This document shows positions 15,132 through 22,389 of a DNA stretch of 28,391 nucleotides, piece by piece (position 1 is the first letter of the stretch; each line of letters starts with the position of its first letter). The notes under the pieces are model-generated. The model was given only the letters and a program-made list of their open reading frames with translations, was not told where the DNA came from and ran no database searches. The position numbers were made by a program, and so were the translations under genes. Source of the DNA: Actinomycetes bacterium (GTDB lineage Bacteria > Actinomycetota > Actinomycetes > S36-B12 > UBA10799). The stretch covers positions 1-28,391 of the forward strand of contig JAKOZM010000179.1 of NCBI GenBank assembly GCA_029779995.1. Direction: 5' to 3'.

Positions 15132-15147
15132 GTTCAGGAGTGCTTGC
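15132..15147 (+). promoter_or_regulatory. Weak response-regulator box upstream of small Met-rich protein
   Basis: GTTCAggagtgCTTGC on the plus strand: two imperfect CTTCA-like half-sites 11 bases apart, about 56-71 bases before the ATG at 15203. Spacing, orientation and distance fit the stronger boxes, but each half-site deviates. Confidence 0.3.
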
Positions 15148-15202
15148 GAACCTGAAGGTGAACGGCATTTCAGTCGGGATACCAACACCTAGGAGGACGA
15201 TC

Positions 15203-15466
15203 ATGAACCACAAGACGGACCTGAACGACACGGCACCGGTCACCACGGCCCGTGCCGCAGAGTCTCCGGCAACTGGCGGCCACGGCTTGGGACACACGCG
15301 CATGATGATGCTCATGTGTCTGCCCATGCTGGCGCTGACAGCCATCCTGATCGTCACCGGGGTGTGGGGCTGGGGTTCGGTCCTGCTCCCGGTGATGTGC
15401 CTGGGCATGATGGCCGTGGGCATGGTTGTCATGGCGCGGATGGGACGCAGTGGCACAGGCCACTGA
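15203..15466 (+). CDS. Small Met/His-rich membrane protein, DUF2933-like
   Basis: Protein of 87 residues preceded by an excellent ribosome-binding site (AGGAGG, ATG at 15203). After a polar N-terminus with GGHGLGHTR come two hydrophobic segments (about 34-55 MMLMCLPMLALTAILIVTGVW and 57-80 SVLLPVMCLGMMAVGMVVMA) with many Met and two Cys. The pattern, His-containing lead, MMMLMC.PM and a second helix with clustered Met, is like the small DUF2933 proteins found in metal-resistance loci. The Met/Cys faces could bind Cu(I) in the membrane. The family assignment is tentative; the coding call is firm. Confidence 0.85.
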   Translation: MNHKTDLNDTAPVTTARAAESPATGGHGLGHTRMMMLMCLPMLALTAILIVTGVWGWGSVLLPVMCLGMMAVGMVVMARMGRSGTGH

Positions 15467-15568
15467 CCCGAAGCCGCCTGGCGCGGGCACGGGACCCGTT
15501 CTCCCTCAGGCCCACCGGCAGCCGCGGCGGGAACGCCGCGCACATCGCATTCCCCAGTTGGCACGGCC

Positions 15569-15728
15569 GCTCAGGTCACCGCGCTCGCCAGGCAGATCAA
15601 GACGGCGCAGGACCCCGAGCTCGCCCAGATGACCGGCTTTCCCCCAGTAGGTTGGCCCCTTCGCCCAGGCGATGCTCGACGGGCAGACCACCGAGACCGA
15701 CGAGATGAAGGGTAGGCTCACCTTATGA
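15569..15728 (+). pseudogene. Remnant of a DUF305 gene
   Basis: One frame reads AQVTALARQIKTAQDPELAQMTG, matching KQLAEQIKGAQDPEIQQMT of the intact DUF305 lipoprotein at 10404-11036. After a shift in frame, FAQAMLDGQTTETDEMKGRLTL with a stop at 15726-15728 matches the end of a DUF305 domain. The first His-pair helix, the middle and the signal peptide are gone. The last bases overlap the start of the next gene and appear to supply its promoter. Confidence 0.7.
15713..15718 (+). promoter_or_regulatory. Leaderless -10 element (TAGGCT)
   Basis: TAGGCT stands six bases before the ATG at 15725, and no ribosome-binding site is present. The same TAGGCT plus six-base spacing precedes argG at 27363. 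This is the usual layout of leaderless actinobacterial transcripts. Confidence 0.5.
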
Positions 15729-16636
15729 GACGCCGCGCACTGGCGGCCACCACGATGGCCGCGGCACTTGTGCTCGCCGGATGCTCCGCCACCGGCACAG
15801 GCCCGGCCGCCGAACCCCCATCGACCCCTGCCGCCACGTCGACCGGCGCTACACCGACGGGAACCGCAGTGCAGGTGGACGGTACGGCGTGGGAGCACGT
15901 GCACGGCCTGGCCCTCGATGGCCAGCGTCTGGTGGTTGGCACCCATCAGGGACTGTGGGGCCAGGACCCGGGCCAGGACCCGGTGCAGGTCAGCGACACC
16001 GCGTTCGACGTGATGGGCCTTGCGTTGGACGGGGACCGGTGGCTGGCATCGGGGCATCCCGCGGCCGGGCAGGACGCCCCCGACGACCTCGGGCTGCAGG
16101 CCTCCACCGACGCAGGTGTCACCTGGGCGCCGGTGAGCCTGCAGGGTGAGGTCGACTTCCACCGCCTCGTTGCTGCGGCCGACACGGTCATGGGTATGTC
16201 CGCCCACGACGGAAAGTTGCTGCGCTCCACTGACGGCGGCACCACCTGGGACGACCTCGGCACCCCGGCTCTGTTCGACCTGGCCGTGGACCCAGCCCAG
16301 CCGAGGACCGTGGTCGCGACCACGCAGAAGGGCCCGGTGCGCTCCACTGACGGCGGCACCACGTTCACCCCCATTCCCGACGCCCCACTAGTTGCGTTCC
16401 TGGCCTGGACCAACCGCACCCTGTACGGGCTGGCCCCCGATGGGACCCTGCAGGCCTCGACCGATGGCGGGACCACCTGGGAAGCGCGCGGGAACGCCGG
16501 CAGCGGCCAACCCGGGGCGCTGGCCGCCGACGGGGACACCGTCGTCGCGCTCACCGGCAGTGTTGTCACGCAGTCCACCGACGGTGGGGCCACATTCGCA
16601 CCCCGCCTGAACCTAATCGGTGCGCAGGGCCACTAA
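15725..16636 (+). CDS. Asp-box (BNR) beta-propeller lipoprotein
   Basis: Secreted lipoprotein of 303 residues. The signal peptide ends in a lipobox (LVLAGC, Cys 20), followed by a Thr/Pro/Ala-rich linker and a propeller-like domain. It has five Asp-box turns: STDAGVTW, STDGGTTW, STDGGTTF, STDGGTTW and STDGGATF, each about 40-60 residues apart, as in sialidase/BNR and photosystem-stability-factor folds. No sialidase catalytic Arg triad is evident, so an enzymatic role is not supported. Similar Asp-box lipoproteins are known near actinobacterial copper genes, but what this one binds is unknown. It is transcribed away from the second two-component system. Confidence 0.9.
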   Translation: MRRRALAATTMAAALVLAGCSATGTGPAAEPPSTPAATSTGATPTGTAVQVDGTAWEHVHGLALDGQRLVVGTHQGLWGQDPGQDPVQVSDTAFDVMGLALDGDRWLASGHPAAGQDAPDDLGLQASTDAGVTWAPVSLQGEVDFHRLVAAADTVMGMSAHDGKLLRSTDGGTTWDDLGTPALFDLAVDPAQPRTVVATTQKGPVRSTDGGTTFTPIPDAPLVAFLAWTNRTLYGLAPDGTLQASTDGGTTWEARGNAGSGQPGALAADGDTVVALTGSVVTQSTDGGATFAPRLNLIGAQGH

Positions 16637-16692
16637 CGCCGGCGCGCACCGACCCACCCCCCATCGACCGAAGACGAGTGGGCCGATGCCGT

Positions 16693-17311
16693 ATGAATGC
16701 ACTCACCCCTGCCGTCGTGGCCGTGGCGGCGGCGTTAACCTGAGTGGTTGCGCCGCCGGCACCGCCGCGGTGGCTACATCTACCGACGCGACAGCGACGA
16801 CGGGCGCTGCCACGCCCACGAACCCAGCCGCCGAGGGCGGTGTGACGCTGCCCGACCAAGCACTACTGTCGACAGCGTCGAGGTGACAGTCACTGGCGTC
16901 ACCGTCGACACCACAGAAGCCCGCGCACTGGTCACCCTGGACACCCACGCGGGCTCCCTGGACGGCGACCTGTCCGCGAGCACTCTCACAGTCGCCGGCG
17001 CCCGTATCGGCCAGGCCACCTGGTCGGGCGACCCGCCAGGAAGCCACCACCGCAGCGGACAACTGACATTCCCCGGTACCAGCGCCGGTCCCGGCGACGA
17101 CGTCGAACTCGCCGTGTCCGGGCTTCCCGAACCGGTCGTGTTCACCTGGAAGGTGCCCGCCACCAGCCAGACCGCGCCCTGGGCCGAGACCCCCGCGACC
17201 ACAGGCGCTGCCGAGGCCCGCGCTCCGGCGCCCGTGGCGGATATCGTCTGTGGCCGCCTTCCCTGCGCTTCGGTTCTCAGACAGATGTCCGCACAGTCGA
17301 GGTGGGCGTAA
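16693..17311 (+). pseudogene. Frameshifted secreted lipoprotein gene
   Basis: The parts of one lipoprotein appear in three successive frames. An ATG at 16693 gives a signal-peptide start (MNALTPAVVAVAAALT, then TGA). A second frame continues with a lipobox and linker (LSGCAAGTAAVATST to GVTLPDQ, then stop). A third frame gives a beta-rich domain (VDSVEVTVTGVTVDTTEARALVTLD...VELAVSGLPEPVVFTWKVP) to the stop at 17311. Codon composition is coding-like throughout, so two single-base indels, natural or from sequencing, would explain it. The repaired protein would have about 200 residues. I do not recognise its family. Position suggests cotranscription with the Asp-box lipoprotein. Confidence 0.65.
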
Positions 17312-17402
17312 ATGTCCTTGCGCCGGTGTGGTGAATACCTGCCCGGCGTCGCCCGGGCCCGCACCTCTCGCCCCTCCGCGGAAATCCGCCGCAGTCGTCG
17401 CG

Positions 17403-17418
17403 TGAAGCCTTCGTGAAA
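17403..17418. promoter_or_regulatory. Isolated response-regulator-like box
   Basis: TGAAGccttcgTGAAA on the plus strand (TTTCAcgaaggCTTCA on the minus), 11-base spacing. Unlike the other boxes it has no gene start downstream in the expected direction, so it may be a relic or a chance match. Confidence 0.25.
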
Positions 17419-17445
17419 GTCCACCTCGACATCAGTCGCGTACCC

Positions 17446-17480
17446 GCCACACCCACCTCCCGCAGGGAGGTGGGTGTGGC
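17446..17480. terminator. Strong bidirectional hairpin
   Basis: A perfect 16-bp stem (17446-17461 with 17465-17480) closed by the three-base loop GCA; the arms are CCACCTCCC-type and GGGAGGTGG-type. It lies between the convergent genes ending at 17311 (plus) and 17593 (minus), so it can stop transcription from both sides. No T-tract follows. Confidence 0.8.
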
Positions 17481-17527
17481 CACATCGCGGCGCGGCCGCA
17501 GGCTGTGTTGGTGACCACGAACACCGA

Positions 17528-17559
17528 CGGGAACGCTGGCAACAGTGCCGGCGTTCCCG
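17528..17559. terminator. Second hairpin between convergent genes
   Basis: Arms CGGGAACGC (17528-17536) and GCGTTCCCG (17551-17559) continue inward through a T-G wobble to GGC/GCC, giving a 13-bp stem with the loop AACAGT. On the plus strand it is followed by a pyrimidine-rich stretch. It lies 34 bases past the stop of the minus-strand gene. Confidence 0.65.
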
Positions 17560-17592
17560 CCTTCTCGTAAGAGGCCTCGACTGGACCAGTGG

Positions 17593-18258
17593 CTACATGC
17601 GCATGCCGGGCATCGTGTCCCCGCCCGGCATCGTGTGCTCTGGGAACCAGCCCAGCAGGGTCGGATCCAGCATCCCGAAGATCATCGCGACGTGCGCCGC
17701 GACCAGGAACACCCCGACGAAGATCGCGTGCAACTTCATCCGCGCCCGGCCACCCTCGCGACCCAGTACGCCCAGTTCGATCAGCGTGATACCCACCAGC
17801 GGCACCACACCGGCTAGGTAGGCGAACACCGCGATCAGGTCAGCGGGCCCGTGCCAGCCCGAGCCGCTCGTCAGGGGCACGACCGCGTTCTTCAACAGGT
17901 AGGCGGTGATCCCCAGGAACCACGGCCCGGCGATCAACCCGGCCCACCGGTTCAGGGCATGCACCCATGGCTTGACGGCGCCCTGGGTGAACAGCACCGC
18001 CAGCTCCGTGATCGCCAGAGTCTCCGCCAGGATCACCGGTATCGCCATAAAGATCAGCAGGTTCCACGGCTGGTTCGCCGCGAGCAGTCCCATGTAGTGC
18101 GTCATCGAGCCGACGTCACCGCCGGCCACGTTCGGCAGTGACCAGGCGATCCCGACAGCGAGGACGCCGACGCCAGCGGCGATGGCGAGCCCGCGGCGGT
18201 TGACCGGCACTTGCTGCGTCTCGAGGGCGGTGTCTTGACCCTTACTGGTGATCGTCAC
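17593..18258 (-). CDS. Multi-spanning membrane protein with Met-rich tail (DUF6803-like)
   Basis: Membrane protein of 221 residues with about five or six predicted helices (GLAIAAGVGVLAVGIAW; PWNLLIFMAIPVILAETLAITELAVL; AGLIAGPWFLGITAYLL; PADLIAVFAYLAGVVPLVGITLIELGVL; AIFVGVFLVAAHVAMIFGML). The tail (EHTMPGGDTMPGMRM) holds one His and four Met, suitable for copper. The GTG start has AGGAGG six bases upstream. A decayed homologue lies at 14722-15000, so this family was present at least twice in the island. I recall similar permease-like proteins under a DUF6803 label, but the name is tentative. A regulator-like box lies 80 bases upstream. The role may be membrane copper handling. Confidence 0.88.
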   Translation of the reverse strand: MTITSKGQDTALETQQVPVNRRGLAIAAGVGVLAVGIAWSLPNVAGGDVGSMTHYMGLLAANQPWNLLIFMAIPVILAETLAITELAVLFTQGAVKPWVHALNRWAGLIAGPWFLGITAYLLKNAVVPLTSGSGWHGPADLIAVFAYLAGVVPLVGITLIELGVLGREGGRARMKLHAIFVGVFLVAAHVAMIFGMLDPTLLGWFPEHTMPGGDTMPGMRM

Positions 18259-18337
18259 GGTTTCCTCCTGTTACCGGTACATCCGGCGCTCGCGCCTCAA
18301 CGTAGCGGCACATCGCGAAGAAACCCCAGAGGAACCA

Positions 18338-18353
18338 TGAACGTTCTATGAAG
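18338..18353 (-). promoter_or_regulatory. Response-regulator box upstream of the Met-tailed membrane protein
   Basis: In the gene direction this reads CTTCAtagaacGTTCA: one perfect half-site and one with a single change, 11 bases apart, 80 bases before the GTG at 18258. Orientation and distance match the other boxes. Confidence 0.5.
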
Positions 18354-18437
18354 GACGGTGGGGGATTAGGCGGCACGGACCATGCCCAACCAGGCAACGA
18401 TGGAGGCACGGAACGCAGACACGCCGCTAGCCAGCCG

Positions 18438-18695
18438 TTAAAATGCCTTCGGGGGTTTCGTTCCCGGGGGGTTCGGTGGTTCTGGCGGTGTCGGTGGAGC
18501 GTTCGGATAGTCCGGTGAGGTGGGCCAGGGATTGGTCAGGTGGTGGTCGGCGTGGTCGCGTAGCCAGTCGGAGATGACCGTGGCCGGGTTAAGGCGGAGG
18601 GCTTCCCAGGAGCGCCACATCGCTTCGAGGCGGAAGATCGCTTCGGGTGATTCCCACCAGCGGGCGGCGAGGACGACCACCGCTGGCGGCACCAC
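18438..18695 (-). CDS. Truncated DUF4913-like protein
   Basis: Open frame of 85 codons whose core (RWWESPEAIFRLEAMWRSWEALRLNPATVISDWLRDHADHHL) matches the C-terminal part of DUF4913 proteins, common on actinobacterial plasmids and integrative elements. A Pro-rich tail follows. The usual N-terminal half is missing: upstream the frame closes at a TGA near 18739, and the only nearby ATG (MSTDLGEC...) is in another frame. The GTG at 18695 is the longest possible start. The break lies close to the right 23-bp direct repeat, so the gene was probably cut or shifted when the island or its boundary formed. It may not be expressed. Confidence 0.6.
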   Translation of the reverse strand: MVPPAVVVLAARWWESPEAIFRLEAMWRSWEALRLNPATVISDWLRDHADHHLTNPWPTSPDYPNAPPTPPEPPNPPGTKPPKAF

Positions 18696-18762
18696 CGCCG
18701 GCGGGGTGACGGTGGGTGTGGATTCTCACATTCGCCGAGGTCGGTGCTCATGGCTGCCACGC

Positions 18763-18785
18763 CCTGATGTCAGGTTGGGGTGTAC
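18763..18785 (+). repeat. 23-bp direct repeat, right copy
   Basis: CCTGATGTCAGG followed by TTGGGGTGTAC; identical to 5424-5446 except one C/T change, same orientation, 13,339 bases apart. It marks the change from metal-resistance genes to unrelated accessory genes. Confidence 0.75.
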
Positions 18786-18813
18786 CTCATCTGACGCCCG
18801 CCCAGCGGTGTAG

Positions 18814-19590
18814 CTACTCCCAGTTGTTGGCCCGACGGCGATCCAAGACAGCCGGATGGTTGTCTGGCAAGCTATGTGGCTTGTGTCTTCTCAGCCGGTC
18901 AACTTGCTCGGCCTCCCACCTGTCCAAACCTGACGGATCGAAGAACAGCCTGGCCGTGGGGCAGTTGTCGCGACCGCAACTGCATTTGGTGCCTCGCTGC
19001 TGTCGATGCAGAAGTTTGACCGTCAGTAATTCGGCGTAAGCGTGATCGCGACTGCTCAAGGCGGAACGAGTCTGCATCTTGTATCGATCCACGAGTTCCT
19101 GGTCGTGGTCTAGCTCAACGACCGGCCGTTCCTCGAGTTCTCTTCTTAGGCGTGCGAGTTCTTCCTCGAAGGACCGCTGGCGAGCTTGCAGTTCATCCTG
19201 AGCGTCGTGTGTGTATAGGAGTACATGGCTGCGGTTGCGTTGTGCTTCTCTCGATCCCGAAGGGTTTGAGTGCTGGGTGCATGGTCGGCAGATGTAGGAG
19301 CTGCGATCAGCGGGAAGGTCATCGGGTGTCTTTGGGGGGTACAGATCTCGATCGTCGCGAAGGCAGCACGGACACTTCCCATGCTCCGGATCTCCTACAC
19401 GGCCGAGGAACTTCGTACGGGTACTTGGCGGGCTTGGGCTGCCCTGACTTCTGAGGCGGCTGGCATCTTCGGGCTCGATGATCGCCGAGTCCGACTTCGC
19501 CGGCCTGCCAAGGTTCGTTCGGGCTGGCATGAATTCGCTTGAGTCGACGCCGAGTTCTCTTGCCATCTCGTGCACCCTCACCGTTGCCAT
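18814..19590 (-). CDS. IF2_N-domain protein with cysteine clusters and coiled coil
   Basis: Protein of 258 residues that I cannot match as a whole. Residues 1-47 (MATVRVHEMARELGVDSSEF to EDASRLRS) resemble the IF2_N winged-helix module at the start of translation factor IF-2, here detached from any GTPase. A Cys cluster follows (CPCC at 73-76, then C101 and C104 in YICRPC), which could be a zinc ribbon or a degenerate HNH-type fold. Residues about 128-160 form a charged coiled coil (ARQRSFEEELARLRRELEE), and a second cluster (CSCGRDNC, 203-210) precedes the C-terminus. The ATG at 19590 has GAGAGGAA upstream. Nucleic-acid binding is likely; a mobile-element or defence role is only a guess. Confidence 0.8.
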   Translation of the reverse strand: MATVRVHEMARELGVDSSEFMPARTNLGRPAKSDSAIIEPEDASRLRSQGSPSPPSTRTKFLGRVGDPEHGKCPCCLRDDRDLYPPKTPDDLPADRSSYICRPCTQHSNPSGSREAQRNRSHVLLYTHDAQDELQARQRSFEEELARLRRELEERPVVELDHDQELVDRYKMQTRSALSSRDHAYAELLTVKLLHRQQRGTKCSCGRDNCPTARLFFDPSGLDRWEAEQVDRLRRHKPHSLPDNHPAVLDRRRANNWE

Positions 19591-19688
19591 GCTGATCGTT
19601 CCTCTCCCGCGGTTTTCGATTGCGGCAGAAGGATACGTCGGGGGTCTGACACACTCGGGAAAACTCATCAACGACTTTGAAGTCGCAG

Positions 19689-20648
19689 TCACATGACCTG
19701 CCAGGCGATGATCTTTCCGCCTTGGTAGACGATGCTGAGGTCGGGTCCGGACCAGGAGCAGCCCAGGTAGCTGCGGGTTTCGTAGCCGCCGGCCACGCGG
19801 GATTCCAGGAATCCTGTGCCACCTATGATGCGATGCCACTGGCTTCGGGCCATCTGTATGCGTAGTCGGCTGAACTCGGGTCCGGAGACGCAACCGGGGT
19901 TGTACTCGGTGACTTTCACGGTGGTTCTGCTGCGGAGTTGAATATCGGGGCCGGGTTGTACGATTTCCTCCCAGGCCGGGGTTTCCTGCGTTCCGGGCTT
20001 CACCCCCGACACCACCCAATAGACCCCGGAGAGCGTCTTGACGGGGCTGTCTGGAAGGTAAGAGGAGGGGTCAGCTGCCCACTCCGCTACGTCCCGACCG
20101 GTGAAGGCCCGGTCCGGGACCAGCGCTATCCCGATGTAGAAGGGGGTGGCAGTGCCTGTCAGGAGTACCCCATCGGAGGGGCACGCAATCGTCACGGGGC
20201 CCACAACCGCCGGTGATCCGGTGAACAGGCCAATGTTCGCGATCGAGCACTGGCCTGGTGTGGGGTTCTGGACCGCCTGGGAGAGCTTCGTGGGGGCGGT
20301 GCCCGGAATGGATGGGTGGTAGATGCTCTGCGCTGGAATGTGAACGGTGGCCGCGCGTTCCACCTTCCACGTCCCACGCGGCAATTGAAGGGTGTGCCTG
20401 CCGTGTAGCGTGCGACCGCGTCCTCGGGCCGTGATGGACGTCGACGTCACCTCGTATCCGGCGGAGTTCCTAACCCGCAGTGTGATCCGCGCCCTGTGCC
20501 CTTCAGGGACTCGGCGAGTGGTGTCGACGGTTCCTAATGTCGGTGTCGTCAGGTCGTCTGAGGGGACAGCGGCATGTACCGGAACGCAGGCGACGAAGGT
20601 CATCAGGAAGAAGGTGAGAACCGAACTGATCATGCGCCTACCAGGCAT
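19689..20648 (-). CDS. Secreted hypothetical protein
   Basis: Exported protein of 319 residues with a clear signal peptide (MISSVLTFFLMTFVACVPVHA, cleavage probably after VHA near residue 26) and a beta-rich mature part containing five Cys. It has an N-terminal immunoglobulin-like region (HRARITLRVRNSAGYEVTSTSITARGRGRTL), and the C-terminus ends WSGPDLSIVYQGGKIIAWQVM. The start at 20648 follows AGGGGGCGG; the internal ATG at 20633 is also possible. I do not recognise the family. It stands 98 bases beyond the IF2_N-type gene start on the same strand and has no link to the metal genes. Confidence 0.8.
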   Translation of the reverse strand: MPGRRMISSVLTFFLMTFVACVPVHAAVPSDDLTTPTLGTVDTTRRVPEGHRARITLRVRNSAGYEVTSTSITARGRGRTLHGRHTLQLPRGTWKVERAATVHIPAQSIYHPSIPGTAPTKLSQAVQNPTPGQCSIANIGLFTGSPAVVGPVTIACPSDGVLLTGTATPFYIGIALVPDRAFTGRDVAEWAADPSSYLPDSPVKTLSGVYWVVSGVKPGTQETPAWEEIVQPGPDIQLRSRTTVKVTEYNPGCVSGPEFSRLRIQMARSQWHRIIGGTGFLESRVAGGYETRSYLGCSWSGPDLSIVYQGGKIIAWQVM

Positions 20649-20793
20649 TGGCCGCCCCCTGTGATCCTTAGTGCCAGATTAGCCTGGGGGCTGCGGCACT
20701 TCGCCTTGAGTCGCGTGGCCCCTCCCGCTATCGCCCCCAATCGCGTCGTGCAGTTCACGGTCCGCTGAGTTGCTGCACCCGGCTGCGGTGGGA

Positions 20794-21024
20794 TCATCCC
20801 GCCCCTGGGCGCAGGTATGCTCCGGCCACCCACTGCTCGTGGACACGGCCCACGCCGACCGCGACCCGGACATAACCGGTCCAGGCCGCCTTTGTCGGGT
20901 TGTCCCACCGCCACTGCAGAAGCTCACCGCTCCACCCGGGATCGCCATCGGGGAAGGGGGAGTGGGTCTGGTTGCGCGGACCGAGCTGCAGGTCCCACGC
21001 GGTCGACACCACCACACTGGTCAC
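20794..21024 (-). CDS. Small hypothetical protein
   Basis: Protein of 76 residues starting MTSVVVSTAWDLQLGPRNQTH and ending VHEQWVAGAYLRPGAG. It has six Trp, a balanced composition and strong G/C at third codon positions, which support coding. It has no signal peptide, membrane helix or known motif that I can identify. The longer frame that overlaps it is low-complexity Arg/Pro/Ser and was discounted. Confidence 0.6.
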   Translation of the reverse strand: MTSVVVSTAWDLQLGPRNQTHSPFPDGDPGWSGELLQWRWDNPTKAAWTGYVRVAVGVGRVHEQWVAGAYLRPGAG

Positions 21025-21339
21025 GGCCCGAACCTAGCCCCCAGGTACGACTTCGATGTCTGTCGTAGGTTGGGTGATATCGCCGCGGGTTCAGGGGGTA
21101 CGTGCCAGGTGTGACACGCCCACCGCGGTGTGGCAGGTAATGCGTACCAGTCGCGGTTTGGGGCGTCCTCGATTGTCCGAGGTGCCAGGCATGCTGAAGG
21201 GCATGGGCAGGTCAGGTAAGGGGCCGTTATCCGCCATCAGCGGCGGCATGTCAGCGGCACGGCGGCACCCGGGGGTAGCGTTCGCTGGCCCCGTCGTGAT
21301 CACCTGTGTGCAAACGTTTCCCCTGGTGTTCCCATCCGT
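21025..21339. other. Intergenic stretch without a recognisable gene
   Basis: Nothing convincing is encoded on either strand; open frames here have non-coding composition. It separates the small hypothetical gene from the terminator of the gene at 21365-22231 and probably carries the small gene's promoter. Confidence 0.5.
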
Positions 21340-21360
21340 AGGATGCGCCGGGCGCATCCT
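21340..21360 (-). terminator. Hairpin terminator
   Basis: AGGATGCGCC (21340-21349) and GGCGCATCCT (21351-21360) are perfect inverted arms around one base; realistically an 8-bp stem with a five-base loop. It begins four bases after the stop codon of the minus-strand gene at 21365. Confidence 0.75.
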
Positions 21361-21364
21361 TTGC

Positions 21365-22231
21365 TCAGATCTGAGGTGCTCGCCTTCGCCGGTCGAACGT
21401 CACCCATCCATACTCGAGAATCTCAGTGACGTTCCACAGCAGTGCTGTGAATACAGGAACGGACAGAGACAGTCGAGCCTCCACCGTCGGCTCGTGCGGC
21501 TCATCACGAACGACTTCCCGGCTCAACAGGGATGTGGCCCACCAGGCGCCGTGTGTCGCTCCGGACAGTGAACGCCACAACACCGTGTAGTGCGGGCCAC
21601 TCAGTCCTGCCAGCGCGGCCCCTGTCTGAACGATCTTGCCGTTCGTGGGCCAGCAGTTCTTGCGCATGCGTGTCAGGTTCAATTCCTCTGCACGCTGGGC
21701 GGCCCATCCGTCCGCCCACTTCTTGCCGTCATCAGCGACGGCGGTACTGACCGGCGTCTTACCGACGGCGAGCATCGCTTCCACCAGCGCCTCGTTCGCT
21801 GACGTTTCATCGTGCATCTCCTGCATATGCAGAATCAGCCGGGCTCTAACTCGAGCCTTGCGGTCAGGGGTACCAAGAAGCCACGCCGCAGTGCAGGCGA
21901 CGTCTAGACCCGTTCGAAGGTTCGGGAACAGGCCATGCGGATTCGTGATGAGCGTCGGCGAGCCATCATCGGTGTATGTCACGGATGCTCGCAGCAGAAC
22001 GCTCAGGCAGTCCGTGCCCACGCCGAGGTAGTTGTAGGCCAGCTGCGAAATGTGGAACGGGTCGGTGAGCCGATTGTCTGCGGCCAACGAAGACCCAGGC
22101 TCGACGGAGTCGTCCTGCTCCGCCAGGTACCGTGCGTGCCATGAATCGACTCGCTGCCGCACCTTGGCCAGAGCGGAGCTCACCATCTCCTGCTCTTGCG
22201 GTGTCAGCGATTCCGGAATGGGTGCCGTCAT
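21365..22231 (-). CDS. Hypothetical protein of 288 residues
   Basis: Predominantly helical, soluble-looking protein beginning MTAPIPESLTPQEQEMVSSALAKVRQRVDSW. Notable segments are FHISQLAYNYLGVGTDCLSVLL, LRTGLDVACTAAWLLGTPDRKARVRARLILHMQEM and, near the C-terminus, SGPHYTVLWRSLSGATHGAWWATSLL followed by a hydrophobic stretch (LSLSVPVFTALLWNVTEILEYGW). The His-containing SG..H...HG region, repeated helices and length recall the uncharacterised helical families common in genomic islands, but I cannot name one. The start has no strong Shine-Dalgarno sequence. A good hairpin terminator follows. Confidence 0.8.
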   Translation of the reverse strand: MTAPIPESLTPQEQEMVSSALAKVRQRVDSWHARYLAEQDDSVEPGSSLAADNRLTDPFHISQLAYNYLGVGTDCLSVLLRASVTYTDDGSPTLITNPHGLFPNLRTGLDVACTAAWLLGTPDRKARVRARLILHMQEMHDETSANEALVEAMLAVGKTPVSTAVADDGKKWADGWAAQRAEELNLTRMRKNCWPTNGKIVQTGAALAGLSGPHYTVLWRSLSGATHGAWWATSLLSREVVRDEPHEPTVEARLSLSVPVFTALLWNVTEILEYGWVTFDRRRRAPQI

Positions 22232-22389
22232 CTAACAAAGCATCACGCGTGTGGAACGATCACGCGATGCCTACCTCAGGTCTGGGGCGTAGATGGGTGA
22301 TAGGGGGATAGAGATCAGTCTGCCCGGTACCTGTGACATGGCAGTCCCGGCACGCGTCACACCGCACATAATGGCCCCTTCCGAGGCGC

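Noticed and set aside
18777..18813. GGGG-starting sequence at the right repeat as a Tn3 terminal inverted repeat
   Set aside because: Both copies face the same way, no inverted partner was found in the window, and homology stops after 23 bases, short of the usual 38.
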